Positions 24,262-32,135 of a stretch of DNA of 34,982 nucleotides are shown piece by piece. A program made the translations under genes and the position numbers. Source of the stretch: Verrucomicrobiota bacterium (GTDB lineage: Bacteria; Verrucomicrobiota; Verrucomicrobiia; Chthoniobacterales; UBA10450); assembly GCA_003219265.1 (NCBI GenBank), contig QHQE01000003.1, forward strand, positions 1-34,982. Direction: 5' to 3'. Below the pieces are notes generated by a model. That model saw nothing but the letters and a program-made list of their open reading frames with translations, was not told the DNA's origin and did no database searches. Within the stretch, counting starts at the first letter, position 1, and the number at the start of each line of letters is the position of its first letter.

Positions 24262-24699
24262 ATGTACGTAAGCTCACCAATTCCCCACAAGAAAGCGCGG
24301 ATCGAGATCATCCCGTTGATCGATATCATGTTCTTTCTGCTCGCCAGTTTCATGATGGTGAGCTTGAGCCAGGTGCACATGAAAGGCATCAAAGTGAACC
24401 TGCCCACGGGCGTGTCGGGCCAGACGCAATCAAAGCGCGATTACATCAGCGTGTCGGTCGATAAAGACGGCCATTACTTCTTCGACAAGAACGAAGTCAC
24501 AGACTCTGATCTGCAAGAGCGCTTGGTAAAGGTGCATGCATCGTCACCTGAAGCGAAAGTGTTTCTGCGCGGTGATCGCGACACGGCTCACCTAAACGTT
24601 AGCCATTTGCTTGATATGCTCCGCGCGGCGGGATTCTACAAAATCTCGTTTGAAATTAAGAGCGAGGCGCTCAAGGCAGTCCCAGGGCCCCGGGGGTAA
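24262..24699 (+). CDS. exbD: ExbD/TolR-family protein 1
   Basis: 145 residues, starting 9 bp after exbB with an AAAGG ribosome-binding site. One N-terminal membrane helix with the conserved acidic residue (P-L-I-D-I-M-F-F-L-L-A-S-F-M) is followed by a periplasmic domain ending in a typical ExbD fold (V-F-L-R-G-D-R-D-T...L-L-D-M-L-R-A-A-G). The Asp in the helix carries the proton. It works with the ExbB channel and TonB. The membrane-helix coding segment is nearly identical in DNA to the second exbD at 25334, so the two are duplicates. Confidence 0.93.
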   Translation: MYVSSPIPHKKARIEIIPLIDIMFFLLASFMMVSLSQVHMKGIKVNLPTGVSGQTQSKRDYISVSVDKDGHYFFDKNEVTDSDLQERLVKVHASSPEAKVFLRGDRDTAHLNVSHLLDMLRAAGFYKISFEIKSEALKAVPGPRG

Positions 24700-24708
24700 T
24701 TTTTTGAT

Positions 24709-25314
24709 ATGGCCACAACGCCGATAAAACCGTTACTTTACCAGCCAGCCCCGCGTTGGCATTTGTGGACGGCTCTGGGTGGTGCAGTGGCAATTCACCT
24801 CACCGCGGTTGCACTTGCTCAAAAGCGCGAGGCACTGGTAGATATTCCTCCTAATACACAAACGACCATCGTCGAGGCGACATTGGCGCCACCTGAGGCC
24901 ACTCCGCCGCCAGAAGATATTCCAATACCAGCACCTCCACCGCCTCCAGAAATTAAGCCGGAGTTTGTCGAAGAAAGAACACCTCCACCGCGACAACCAA
25001 CGGCGCAAAAATTCACGCCGATCAAAAGCTCCGAGATGTCGATGTCCCGAGCGAAAGCCCTCGCCATATACGCGCCGCGCCCCCAGTACCCCTATGAGGC
25101 GCGTTCGCGGCGCATTACGGGCAGTGGAGTTTGCGTGGCGGATGTCGACCCAGGTAGTGGCAACGTAACCAGCGCGACCATGGCGCAAAGCATCGGCAAT
25201 CCGATATTGGATAACGCTGCAGTGAGCACCTTCCGGCAGTGGCGATTCAGACCTGGGACAGTTTCAAAGGTCAGAATTCCCATTACCTTCACCATGACGG
25301 GCGCCTCGTATTAG
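24709..25314 (+). CDS. tonB: TonB-family energy-transducing protein
   Basis: 201 residues. An uncleaved membrane anchor at about 20-38 (T-A-L-G-G-A-V-A-I-H-L-T-A-V) carries the conserved His of TonB family anchors. It is followed by a Pro-rich periplasmic spacer (60-100, many P-P-P and P-P-E repeats). The C-terminal domain (120-201) has the TonB signature Y-P-Y-E-A-R-S-R-R-I-T-G-S-G and F-R-Q-W-R-F-R-P-G. It transmits motor force to TonB-dependent outer-membrane transporters. It sits between two exbD genes, 9 bp after the first and 19 bp before the second. No transporter is in the window. Confidence 0.92.
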   Translation: MATTPIKPLLYQPAPRWHLWTALGGAVAIHLTAVALAQKREALVDIPPNTQTTIVEATLAPPEATPPPEDIPIPAPPPPPEIKPEFVEERTPPPRQPTAQKFTPIKSSEMSMSRAKALAIYAPRPQYPYEARSRRITGSGVCVADVDPGSGNVTSATMAQSIGNPILDNAAVSTFRQWRFRPGTVSKVRIPITFTMTGASY

Positions 25315-25333
25315 ATTCTACCAAATCCAGGCT

Positions 25334-25798
25334 ATGAGACTATCTTCGCCAGTTCCGCATAAACGAGCGCGCATCGAGATCATTCCATTGATCGACATCA
25401 TGTTCTTTCTGCTTGCCAGCTTTATGATGGTGAGCTTGAGCCAGGCGCACATGAAAGGTATTCGCGTTAATTTGCCGGCCGCAGTGGGGCCTCCGCCAAG
25501 CCAGGTGAAGGACTTTGTCTCAATAAAGGTGCTGGAAGCAAACGCCGTCTTTTTCGATAACGAGTACGTAGCAGATGACCAAGTCCTGCCGCGCCTTTAT
25601 CAACTCCATCAGGCGAATCCGGACATCAAAATCTCGATCAGCGCAGCCCCGATGGCCATGTACGGCGATGTCATTGCGGTCCTCGACAAAGTTCGGTCGG
25701 TCGGAATCACAAAAGTTGGGTATCAGATCAGAGCAGCTTCTGGCCCCGGCGCGCCAGCGCCTCCCGGCGCTCCACCACCGCCCCCGCCGAAGCCTTAA
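25334..25798 (+). CDS. exbD: ExbD/TolR-family protein 2
   Basis: 154 residues. The same N-terminal helix as ExbD 1 (P-L-I-D-I-M-F-F-L-L-A-S-F-M-M-V-S-L-S-Q) but a diverged periplasmic domain (D-F-V-S-I-K-V-L-E-A-N-A-V-F-F-D) and a Pro-rich C-terminal tail (P-G-A-P-P-P-P-P-P). Two different ExbD partners in one operon suggest a mixed dimer in the motor, an inference. The stop overlaps the convergent rdgB stop by 4 bp, so the two transcripts end against each other. Confidence 0.93.
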   Translation: MRLSSPVPHKRARIEIIPLIDIMFFLLASFMMVSLSQAHMKGIRVNLPAAVGPPPSQVKDFVSIKVLEANAVFFDNEYVADDQVLPRLYQLHQANPDIKISISAAPMAMYGDVIAVLDKVRSVGITKVGYQIRAASGPGAPAPPGAPPPPPPKP

Positions 25799-26415
25799 TC
25801 GCTCGGCTTAAGAGCTGCAAGTTTAGCGGCAAGGGCACGAATTGCTTCCGCCCGGTGACTGATCCTGTTCTTCACTTCCGCAGGCAACTCAGCAAAAGTC
25901 TGTTCGAATCCATTCGGAACGAAAATTGGATCGTAACCGAATCCACGGGAGCCGCGCGGAAGATCGACAATCGATCCTTTGACAATTCCTTCGAATTTGC
26001 CGAGTAAATTGCCTTCGTGCGCGAGTGCAATTACGCAACGAAAGCGCGCCGATCGCTGATCGAGCGGCACATTTCTGCGCGCAAGCTCGCTAAGTAGCTT
26101 ATCGATGTTCTCTTTGTCGCTGGCGTGTTCGCCGGCGTAACGCGCGGAAAAAATTCCCGGCGCACCGCCCAGCGCATCGACCTCGAGACCGGAATCGTCC
26201 GCGACGATCAGCAGATGTCGATCTTGTACTCGTCGATCTTGCGAGGCGGCCACTGCTTTAAGGATCGCGTTCTCTTCAAATGTTCGACCGCTTTCTTTCG
26301 GAATTGCCATTTCGTCAAAAAAGCTGAGATCGTACACATCGAAATCTTTGCCGAGCAACTCGCGAAACTCGCGCGTCTTATTTGCATTGCCGGCGGCCAG
26401 GAGGAGCGGTTGCAT
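25795..26415 (-). CDS. rdgB: XTP/dITP pyrophosphatase (RdgB/HAM1)
   Basis: 206 residues with A-A-G-N-A-N-K-T-R-E-F at the N-terminus, V-A-D-D-S-G-L-E-V-D-A-L-G-G-A-P-G and G-F-G-Y-D-P-I-F, the diagnostic blocks of the ITPase family. It removes dITP, ITP and XTP from the nucleotide pool, preventing mutagenic incorporation. Just before the A-D-D-S-G motif there is an extra stretch, Q-D-R-R-V-Q-D-R-H, made by a 15-bp tandem duplication (26217-26226 repeated at 26232-26241). The gene is divergent from leuS and convergent with exbD. Confidence 0.95.
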   Translation of the reverse strand: MQPLLLAAGNANKTREFRELLGKDFDVYDLSFFDEMAIPKESGRTFEENAILKAVAASQDRRVQDRHLLIVADDSGLEVDALGGAPGIFSARYAGEHASDKENIDKLLSELARRNVPLDQRSARFRCVIALAHEGNLLGKFEGIVKGSIVDLPRGSRGFGYDPIFVPNGFEQTFAELPAEVKNRISHRAEAIRALAAKLAALKPSD

Positions 26416-26445
26416 TGGAACAAACTCTAAACGTGCGAATTTCTT

Positions 26446-26469
26446 TTTCCTGATTTCCTGCTTTCCTGA
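26446..26469. repeat. Tandem octamer (tttcctga) between rdgB and leuS
   Basis: Units tttcctga, tttcctgc and tttcctga sit in the 65-bp divergent region between rdgB and leuS, 11 bp before the leuS start. It belongs with the 7/8-bp tandem repeats elsewhere in the window. Confidence 0.65.
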
Positions 26470-26480
26470 TTCGTTATTTT

Positions 26481-29165
26481 ATGAGTTCAGAGCGCCGCAA
26501 ACCTTACCCATTCGACCAGATCGAACCCAAATGGCAGGCGATCTGGGATGAACGCTGCGCATTTCATGCGCCCAATCCGGGCGAGACAAATTTCGATCCA
26601 GCCAAACCGAAATTTTACATCCTCGACATGTTTCCCTATCCGAGCGGCGCGGGTTTGCATGTCGGACATCCGGAAGGTTACACCGCCACCGATATCATCG
26701 CGCGTTACAAGCGGATGCGCGGCTTCAGCGTTCTCCATCCGATGGGCTGGGACGCGTTCGGTCTTCCCGCCGAGCAATATGCGATCAAGAGCGGCCAACA
26801 TCCTGCAATCACCACGCGTGAGAATGTGGCCAAATTCAAAGCGCAACTGAAGCGGATCGGTTTCTCTTACGATTGGCAGCGCGAGATCAACACCACCGAT
26901 CCCGCCTATTACAAATGGACGCAGTGGATTTTTCTCCAGCTCTACAACTCGTGGTTCAATCCGAAGACGAACAAAGCGGAACCGATCTCGACGTATCGTG
27001 GCAAAAATCCAGACGGGGTTCGTCTCGCTTACGTGGCCGATGTCCCAGTCAACTGGTGTCCGGAGCTTGGCACTGTTTTGGCCAACGAAGAAGTTGTCGA
27101 TGGAAAAAGCGAGATCGGCGGTTTTCCGGTCGTGCGGCGCCCGATGCGGCAATGGATGCTGCGCATCACCGCCTACGCGGAGCGATTGCTGAACGAGCTC
27201 GAGGGACTCGATTGGCCTGAGGGGATCAAATTGCTCCAGCGCAATTGGATCGGTCGCAGTGAAGGCGCCGAGATCGATTTTACAGTGGCGCAAGTTTCCA
27301 ACTTGCAAACCGAAGAGGATGGCAACTTGGAAAGTTGCCCCACGATCCGCGTGTTCACCACGCGGCCGGACACGCTTTACGGCGCTACTTACATGGTGCT
27401 CGCGCCTGAGCATTCACTTGTCGATCTTATCGTCACAGAGGAACAGTGGCCGGCGGTGCGCGAGTATCGCGAGCGGACTGCGCGCAAGAGCGAGCTGGAG
27501 CGCACAGATCTTGCGAAAGAAAAAACCGGCATTTTTACCGGCGCTTGCGCGATTATTCCGGTCAATCAAGAGCGCATTCCGATTTGGATCGCGGATTATG
27601 TTCTGCTCGGTTACGGCACCGGCGCGATCATGGCCGTGCCCGGGCACGATGAGCGCGATCTGGAATTCGCGAGAAAATTTGATCTTCCGATTCGCGAAGT
27701 TGTCCAACCACCCGGTGGGGAAGATCCAATTGGATTCATCGGCGACGGCATCGCAATTAATTCGCCAATCATCGAAGGTCTCCCGAGCGCGGAGGCGAAG
27801 AGGAAAATCACTTCGTGGCTGGATGAGCGCGGTCTGGGTAGATCGACAATCAACTACAAACTACGCGACTGGCTCTTTTCGCGCCAGCGTTATTGGGGCG
27901 AGCCGTTCCCGGTTGTCTGGGAAGACGGAAAACATCGCGCGCTCGACGAAAGCGAACTACCAGTCGTTCCGCCACCGCTGGATGATTACAAACCGACCGG
28001 CACGGGCGAGCCGCCGCTGGCCAAAGCGAAAGATTGGATCCGCTATTCTGAGAAGGCGACGCGCGAAGCGAACGTGATGCCGCAATGGGCCGGCTCATGT
28101 TGGTACTACTTGAGATTTTGCGATCCGCAGAACGATGAGCGGTTCGTTAGCGAAGAAGCCGAGAAATATTGGATGGGCGGCGCAAATGACGAAGCTCGAA
28201 TGACGAAGGACGAAGGAATGACGAAGCACGAGCCGCCGGGAAATTCGTCATTCGTCATTCGTCATTCGTCATTCAAATCGGCTCCGGGAGGAGTCGATTT
28301 GTACGTCGGCGGAACGGAGCACGCGGTCTTGCATCTTTTGTATGCGCGCTTCTGGCACAAGGCGCTGTTTGATCTTGGTCACTTGTCGAAGCCGGAGCCG
28401 TTTCAGCGATTGGTCAATCAGGGAATCATTCTCGGCGAAGACAATCAGAAGATGTCGAAGTCGCGCGGCAACATCGTCAATCCCGACGACGTAATCGACC
28501 AGTACGGCGCGGATGCCTTTCGTTGTTACGAAATGTTCATGGGTCCACTCGAACAGATGAAGCCGTGGAGCATGCGCGGCGTGGAGGGGGTGGCGCGGTT
28601 TCTTGCGCGCGTTTGGCGCTTGTTCATGAACGAAAATCAGGCGGGCGAGTGGCAGTTGTCCGCCGCGATAAGAGATGTCGATCCAGACAAGGCGCAGCAG
28701 AAAATTGTGCACGCGACGATAAAAAAAGTCACTGAAGACATCGAGTCCCTTTCATTCAACACCGCGATTTCGCAAATGATGATTTTTGTAAATGCGTTCA
28801 CCAACGCCGAAATCATTCCATTGTCTGCGATGCGTACATTTCTTGTTCTGCTCAACCCGTTCGCGCCTCATCTCGCCTCGGAGTTATGGGAGAAGCTTGG
28901 CGCAAAGTTCAGCGACGCCCGCCGCGATATTACTGAGCAATCATGGCCAAGTTACGACGAACGATTGCTCGTCGAAAACGAAGTCGAGATCGTTGTGCAG
29001 GTGAACGGCAAAGTGCGCGACCGGATGCGATTGTCGATCCACGCCACGGAAGCTGAGTTGAAAGCTGCGGCCCTGGCTAGTCCCAAGATCAAAGCGTTGA
29101 TCGCTGGCAAAACCGTCCGCAATGTGATCGTGATTCCCAAAAAGCTAGTCAATGTTGTCGTATGA
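26481..29165 (+). CDS. leuS: Leucyl-tRNA synthetase with two in-frame repeat insertions
   Basis: 894 residues. The HIGH motif appears as H-V-G-H in [16 protein letters not shown], the CP1 editing domain has [14 protein letters not shown] and [10 protein letters not shown], and the KMSKS loop reads Q-K-M-S-K-S-R-G-N. The C-terminal domain (V-V-Q-V-N-G-K-V-R) is present. It charges tRNA-Leu in the cytoplasm. Two segments do not belong to the family: residues about 270-287 ([14 protein letters not shown]) at 27290-27339, and about 569-598 ([14 protein letters not shown]...F-V-I-R-H-S-S-F) at 28185-28274. Both are encoded by palindromic or heptameric repeat DNA. The frame stays open throughout, so the gene is probably functional. 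It overlaps mscL by 4 bp. Confidence 0.97.
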   Translation: MSSERRKPYPFDQIEPKWQAIWDERCAFHAPNPGETNFDPAKPKFYILDMFPYPSGAGLHVGHPEGYTATDIIARYKRMRGFSVLHPMGWDAFGLPAEQYAIKSGQHPAITTRENVAKFKAQLKRIGFSYDWQREINTTDPAYYKWTQWIFLQLYNSWFNPKTNKAEPISTYRGKNPDGVRLAYVADVPVNWCPELGTVLANEEVVDGKSEIGGFPVVRRPMRQWMLRITAYAERLLNELEGLDWPEGIKLLQRNWIGRSEGAEIDFTVAQVSNLQTEEDGNLESCPTIRVFTTRPDTLYGATYMVLAPEHSLVDLIVTEEQWPAVREYRERTARKSELERTDLAKEKTGIFTGACAIIPVNQERIPIWIADYVLLGYGTGAIMAVPGHDERDLEFARKFDLPIREVVQPPGGEDPIGFIGDGIAINSPIIEGLPSAEAKRKITSWLDERGLGRSTINYKLRDWLFSRQRYWGEPFPVVWEDGKHRALDESELPVVPPPLDDYKPTGTGEPPLAKAKDWIRYSEKATREANVMPQWAGSCWYYLRFCDPQNDERFVSEEAEKYWMGGANDEARMTKDEGMTKHEPPGNSSFVIRHSSFKSAPGGVDLYVGGTEHAVLHLLYARFWHKALFDLGHLSKPEPFQRLVNQGIILGEDNQKMSKSRGNIVNPDDVIDQYGADAFRCYEMFMGPLEQMKPWSMRGVEGVARFLARVWRLFMNENQAGEWQLSAAIRDVDPDKAQQKIVHATIKKVTEDIESLSFNTAISQMMIFVNAFTNAEIIPLSAMRTFLVLLNPFAPHLASELWEKLGAKFSDARRDITEQSWPSYDERLLVENEVEIVVQVNGKVRDRMRLSIHATEAELKAAALASPKIKALIAGKTVRNVIVIPKKLVNVVV
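27290..27339. repeat. Double-hairpin insertion in leuS (editing domain)
   Basis: Two related perfect hairpins with 3-nt loops: gcaagtt-tcc-aacttgc (27290-27306) and ggcaactt-gga-aagttgcc (27321-27339). The loops and stems resemble each other in opposite orientation. They encode residues about 270-287 of leucyl-tRNA synthetase, immediately before the editing-domain F-T-T-R-P-D-T motif. Confidence 0.8.
28185..28274. repeat. Heptamer-repeat insertion in leuS (catalytic core)
   Basis: On the left aatgacgaa occurs at 28185-28193, 28199-28207 and 28217-28225. On the right attcgtc heptamers run four times from 28243 to about 28274. The left arm is the inverted form of the right, so the unit can form a large imperfect hairpin. 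It is read in frame as about 30 residues between Y-W-M-G-G and V-D-L-Y-V-G-G of LeuRS. Confidence 0.85.
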
Positions 29166-29641
29166 AACGTCTGGAGAACGTGTGGAAGGAATTCAAAGAA
29201 TTTACGATCAAAGGTAACGCGGTTGATCTCGCCGTGGGCGTGATTATCGGCGCGGCCTTTGGCGCGATTGTCAGCTCGCTCGTCAAAGACATCATCATGC
29301 CGCCGGTCAGCCTGCTCACCGGCGGGCTCGATTTCTCGAACAAGTTCGTCGTGCTGCGCGCACCGCCGAGCGGAGGAACTTTCCCCACAGCCGCAGACGC
29401 GGTGAAGGCGGGCGCGATCACTTGGAACTACGGCAACTTCATCACGCTGATAATTAATTTCGTGATCGTGGCCTTCGCGGTGTTTCTACTCGTGCGCGGC
29501 ATCAACAAAATGAAGGAGCCGACGCAGACGGCGCCGGTTTCGAAGGAGTGTTCGGCCTGCGCGATGACGATTCCAGTGAAAGCGACGCGTTGCCCGCATT
29601 GCACGACGGATTTGTCCCGACCGTCAGCCACGCAGCCATGA
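29162..29641 (+). CDS. mscL: Large-conductance mechanosensitive channel with C-terminal zinc ribbon
   Basis: 159 residues. It starts at an ATG overlapping the leuS stop (ATGA). The MscL core reads [23 protein letters not shown] (TM1), with TM2 from about 92 to 113. MscL opens under membrane tension to release solutes in osmotic downshock. After TM2 the usual C-terminal helix is replaced or extended by a CxxC-x10-CxxC ribbon (C130, C133, C144, C147; C-S-A-C and C-P-H-C), typical of a small zinc ribbon. This is an unusual add-on for MscL, and a zinc-linked or assembly role is a guess. Confidence 0.93.
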   Translation: MKRLENVWKEFKEFTIKGNAVDLAVGVIIGAAFGAIVSSLVKDIIMPPVSLLTGGLDFSNKFVVLRAPPSGGTFPTAADAVKAGAITWNYGNFITLIINFVIVAFAVFLLVRGINKMKEPTQTAPVSKECSACAMTIPVKATRCPHCTTDLSRPSATQP

Positions 29642-29736
29642 AGGTGGATCGAGCAGTCCCTTGCTCGATGTTAAGAATAATGTCGGCGAAGCCGAGACTT
29701 ATTTAGTATCGCCCAACAGAGCGGACGATCCACCTT
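29641..29736. repeat. Dispersed palindromic element, copy 2 (about 92-96 bp)
   Basis: Same class as the element at 229-317: it starts ggtggatcg at 29643, with the same gagca-gtccct-tgctc hairpin and GGCGAAGCCG motif, and ends cgatccacc at 29734. Here the ends extend to an 11-bp inverted repeat (aaggtggatcg / cgatccacctt, 29641-29736). The start overlaps the last base of the mscL stop codon (TGA, 29639-29641). It may affect the mRNA 3' end, but that is inference. Confidence 0.88.
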
Positions 29737-29814
29737 GGGTTGGCCATCGCAGCCCGGCAAACTATTGTCTTGCCACGCTACGCAGCAATGCTATTGAGGC
29801 AGCGATATTTGCAA

Positions 29815-30372
29815 ATGCCGAAGCGCCTTAACCTTATAACCGCAGGAATTGTCGCTTGCCTGGTCGTTGGCTGTGCGACCCAGTCGAGACCGACGGTCGC
29901 CGCGGGGCATCACATGCGAAAAGTTCGCACGACGGCCTATACGCATACCGAAAGAGGTGGTCGTCATAATGCGATCGGGACTTATTTGTCCGGTCGCCAG
30001 GTGATGAGCGCCGCGTCCGATTGGTCGCGCTTTCCGCTGGGGACGCGGTTCCGACTTGTCGATACAAAGGAAGAATACATAATCGACGATTACGGGGCGG
30101 CCCTGGTTGGGACGGAAACGATCGATCTCTACAAGCTAAGCCGCCTGGAGATGCAACGGTGGGGCGTGCGTCACGTGGATATCGATATCTTGCAGTGGGG
30201 CTCGGCGGAGGAGAGTTTGAAGGTACTAGGGCCGCGCGCGAAAAATCGTACCGTGCGGCAGATGATTGCCGAACTTCAGAAGAAAGCTCCTGTCCAATCT
30301 TCAATAGGCGCCGAAGCTTCCAAGTCCGGGCAGGCGTCAGCTCGCAAAGCTGCACTCCGCACTTTGGATTGA
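29815..30372 (+). CDS. 3D-domain lipoprotein (putative cell-wall transglycosylase-like)
   Basis: 185 residues from the ATG at 29815; an in-frame TTG at 29740 gives a poor N-terminus. A lipoprotein signal ends at V-V-G-C (C20). The central domain, residues about 40-130, matches the 3D family: R-T-T-A-Y-T-H-T-E-R, G-T-R-F-R-L-V-D-T, then the conserved aspartates in I-I-D-D-Y-G and T-I-D-L-Y. The family includes MltA-like lytic transglycosylases and Rpf/YabE-type wall enzymes, so cleavage of peptidoglycan is plausible. The C-terminal 45 residues are Lys/Ala/Ser-rich and probably disordered. Confidence 0.85.
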   Translation: MPKRLNLITAGIVACLVVGCATQSRPTVAAGHHMRKVRTTAYTHTERGGRHNAIGTYLSGRQVMSAASDWSRFPLGTRFRLVDTKEEYIIDDYGAALVGTETIDLYKLSRLEMQRWGVRHVDIDILQWGSAEESLKVLGPRAKNRTVRQMIAELQKKAPVQSSIGAEASKSGQASARKAALRTLD

Positions 30373-30402
30373 TTAACGCAGCGACCTGCCGATTTTCCGG
30401 GA

Positions 30403-31374
30403 ATGAAGATTCTCGTCGTGGGCGGCGCCGGTTATATCGGAAGCATTTGCGCAGAGTTGCTTCTCGATGAAGCCCACGAGGTGGCCGTCTTCGATAATCT
30501 CACCGAAGGACATCGCCGCGCTGTCGATGACCGCGCCACCTTCATCGAAGGCGATCTTTCCGATCAGAAAAAAATCGAGGCTGCGCTTTCCAGCATGCGC
30601 CCAGATGCCGTGATGCATTTTGCCGCGAATGCGCTCGTTGGCGAATCGATGCGCGATCCGTCAAAATATTTTCGCAATAACGTCGCCAACGGCGTGAATC
30701 TGCTCGATGCCATGGTTGCCACGGGCGTCCAGCGGCTCATTTTTTCATCAACCTGTGCAATCTTTGGGCTCCCGGAGCGTGCGCCAATCGACGAAACTTC
30801 ACCGCCGCGCCCGATCAATCCTTACGGTGAATCAAAGCTCGCCTTCGAGAAAATTCTGCGCTGGTACGATCAAATCCACGGTTTGAGATTCGTCTCGTTG
30901 CGCTATTTCAACGCCGCCGGCGCCTCAGCAAATTTCGGCGAGGACCATCGGGTCGAAACGCATTTGATTCCGAATGTGCTCAAAGTCGCGCTCGGCCAAA
31001 AGCCGCACGTGGAAATTTACGGCGCCGATTATGAGACGCCGGACGGCACCTGCATTCGCGATTACATCCACATTATCGATCTTGCGCGGGCGCACATTCT
31101 GGCGCTGGGCGCGCCCCGAAGTGAATTCTATAATCTCGGCACGGGTGGTGGCTCCAGCGTTCGCGAAGTGATTGCGGCCTGCCGTAAAATCACCGGACGC
31201 AAGATCGACATCGTCGAAAAGCCGCGACGCCCCGGCGACCCGGCCCGGCTCATTGCCTCTTCCGAAAAAATTAAACGCGAGCTCGGCTGGCAACCGACCT
31301 TTCAATCGTTGAAGCCGATCATCGAGAGCGCCTGGAGATGGCATCAGAAATTTCCAAGCGGCTACGGCGATTGA
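30403..31374 (+). CDS. galE: UDP-glucose 4-epimerase family protein (GalE)
   Basis: 323 residues of extended short-chain dehydrogenase type. The NAD motif G-G-A-G-Y-I-G (7-13), the Ser/Thr of S-S-T-C-A (115-119), and the catalytic Y141-x3-K145 (P-Y-G-E-S-K) are all present, as are the substrate-side motifs R-Y-F-N-A-A-G-A and D-G-T-C-I-R-D-Y-I-H-I, which favour GalE. It interconverts UDP-glucose and UDP-galactose for cell-surface polysaccharide. It starts 30 bp after the 3D lipoprotein gene, on the same strand. Confidence 0.93.
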   Translation: MKILVVGGAGYIGSICAELLLDEAHEVAVFDNLTEGHRRAVDDRATFIEGDLSDQKKIEAALSSMRPDAVMHFAANALVGESMRDPSKYFRNNVANGVNLLDAMVATGVQRLIFSSTCAIFGLPERAPIDETSPPRPINPYGESKLAFEKILRWYDQIHGLRFVSLRYFNAAGASANFGEDHRVETHLIPNVLKVALGQKPHVEIYGADYETPDGTCIRDYIHIIDLARAHILALGAPRSEFYNLGTGGGSSVREVIAACRKITGRKIDIVEKPRRPGDPARLIASSEKIKRELGWQPTFQSLKPIIESAWRWHQKFPSGYGD

Positions 31375-31548
31375 AAGATCGACATCGCGCGCTTGGCGCA
31401 GGCTGTAGTCGTCGCCCTCTGGGCGATGCGATGCACGCGAGCCATCCCATCGTCGCGTTTACCGCGGCGAGCGGCTCCGCTCAAAAAGCGCTCGCGGATT
31501 TAACTCCGCGAGCACCTTGAATTCCTGCGATCTAACTGATGCCGCGCC
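31375..31548. repeat. Intergenic hairpin cluster between galE and a Thr-rich gene
   Basis: The gap between two genes that converge has several stems: tcgccc-tct-gggcga (31412-31426), gagcgg-ct-ccgctc (31469-31482) and a perfect 9-bp stem gctcgcgga/tccgcgagc with a 6-nt loop (31490-31513). No tract of T follows on either strand. It may serve as a weak terminator or a REP-like spacer. Confidence 0.6.
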
Positions 31549-31971
31549 TTACGGCGGGGTCGTAGTCGTAGTTGTGCTTTCTTTTTTCTCGTAAGTCGCG
31601 GCCGGTTTGGTCAACACGATCTTGCGCACGATCATGCGATCGCCTTCCTTGACGTAATAGAACGTCGCCGGCAGGTCCGGCCGAATGGCCGACCAGGTCA
31701 CCGTGCGACCTTCCGGATCAAGGATGGTCGTGTTCTTGTTGTAATAATACCGCACGGGGGCGGTATCGGTCGTGCTCCGGAACGTGATGTAATCCGAGCT
31801 CGGCGTGTAAGTCGTGATCGTTCCAGTGCTCGTGGTCGTCGATTCCGTCGTCGCGCCGGTCGCTGGGTTCGTTGTGGTCGTGGTCGTGGTCTCCTGCGCG
31901 AAGGCCATGCCCAGCGCCACCGCGAAAGCTGCTCCCGCGGCTAACATTTTCACTAATCTCGTTTGTTTCAT
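31549..31971 (-). CDS. Secreted Thr-rich small protein, function unknown
   Basis: 140 residues with a signal peptide cut near A-F-A-Q-E. The ATG at 31971 is preceded by a good GAGG ribosome-binding site. After cleavage the protein has a Thr/Ser-rich low-complexity segment (T-T-T-T-T-T-N-P, S-T-T-T-S-T-G), then a compact, likely beta-rich domain of about 70 residues with D-Y-I-T-F-R-S-T-T and V-R-Y-Y-Y-N-K-N-T-T, and a second Thr tail. I recognise no named family; similar proteins appear to be common in this bacterial group. Confidence 0.75.
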   Translation of the reverse strand: MKQTRLVKMLAAGAAFAVALGMAFAQETTTTTTTNPATGATTESTTTSTGTITTYTPSSDYITFRSTTDTAPVRYYYNKNTTILDPEGRTVTWSAIRPDLPATFYYVKEGDRMIVRKIVLTKPAATYEKKESTTTTTTPP

Positions 31972-32135
31972 ATTTGTCCTCTGCTTTGGTTAAACGGATG
32001 CTTTCCGTCGTATATCTTTCCGACTGCTCTGAGCCGGAGTTTATTCAACCTCATATTGATTTCGTAAATTCCTTCCTCCTCGGTTGCATAAAAATCAACG
32101 ATAGAAGGTTGCTCCGAGACGTAGTCTGATTTTTC

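Noticed and set aside
26487-27413. 308-codon minus-strand ORF antisense to leuS
   Set aside because: It is a shadow of high-GC leuS codons; the opposite strand has unmistakable LeuRS motifs.
28185-28274. CRISPR-like array
   Set aside because: Units are only 7-9 bp with no spacers, and the region is coding.
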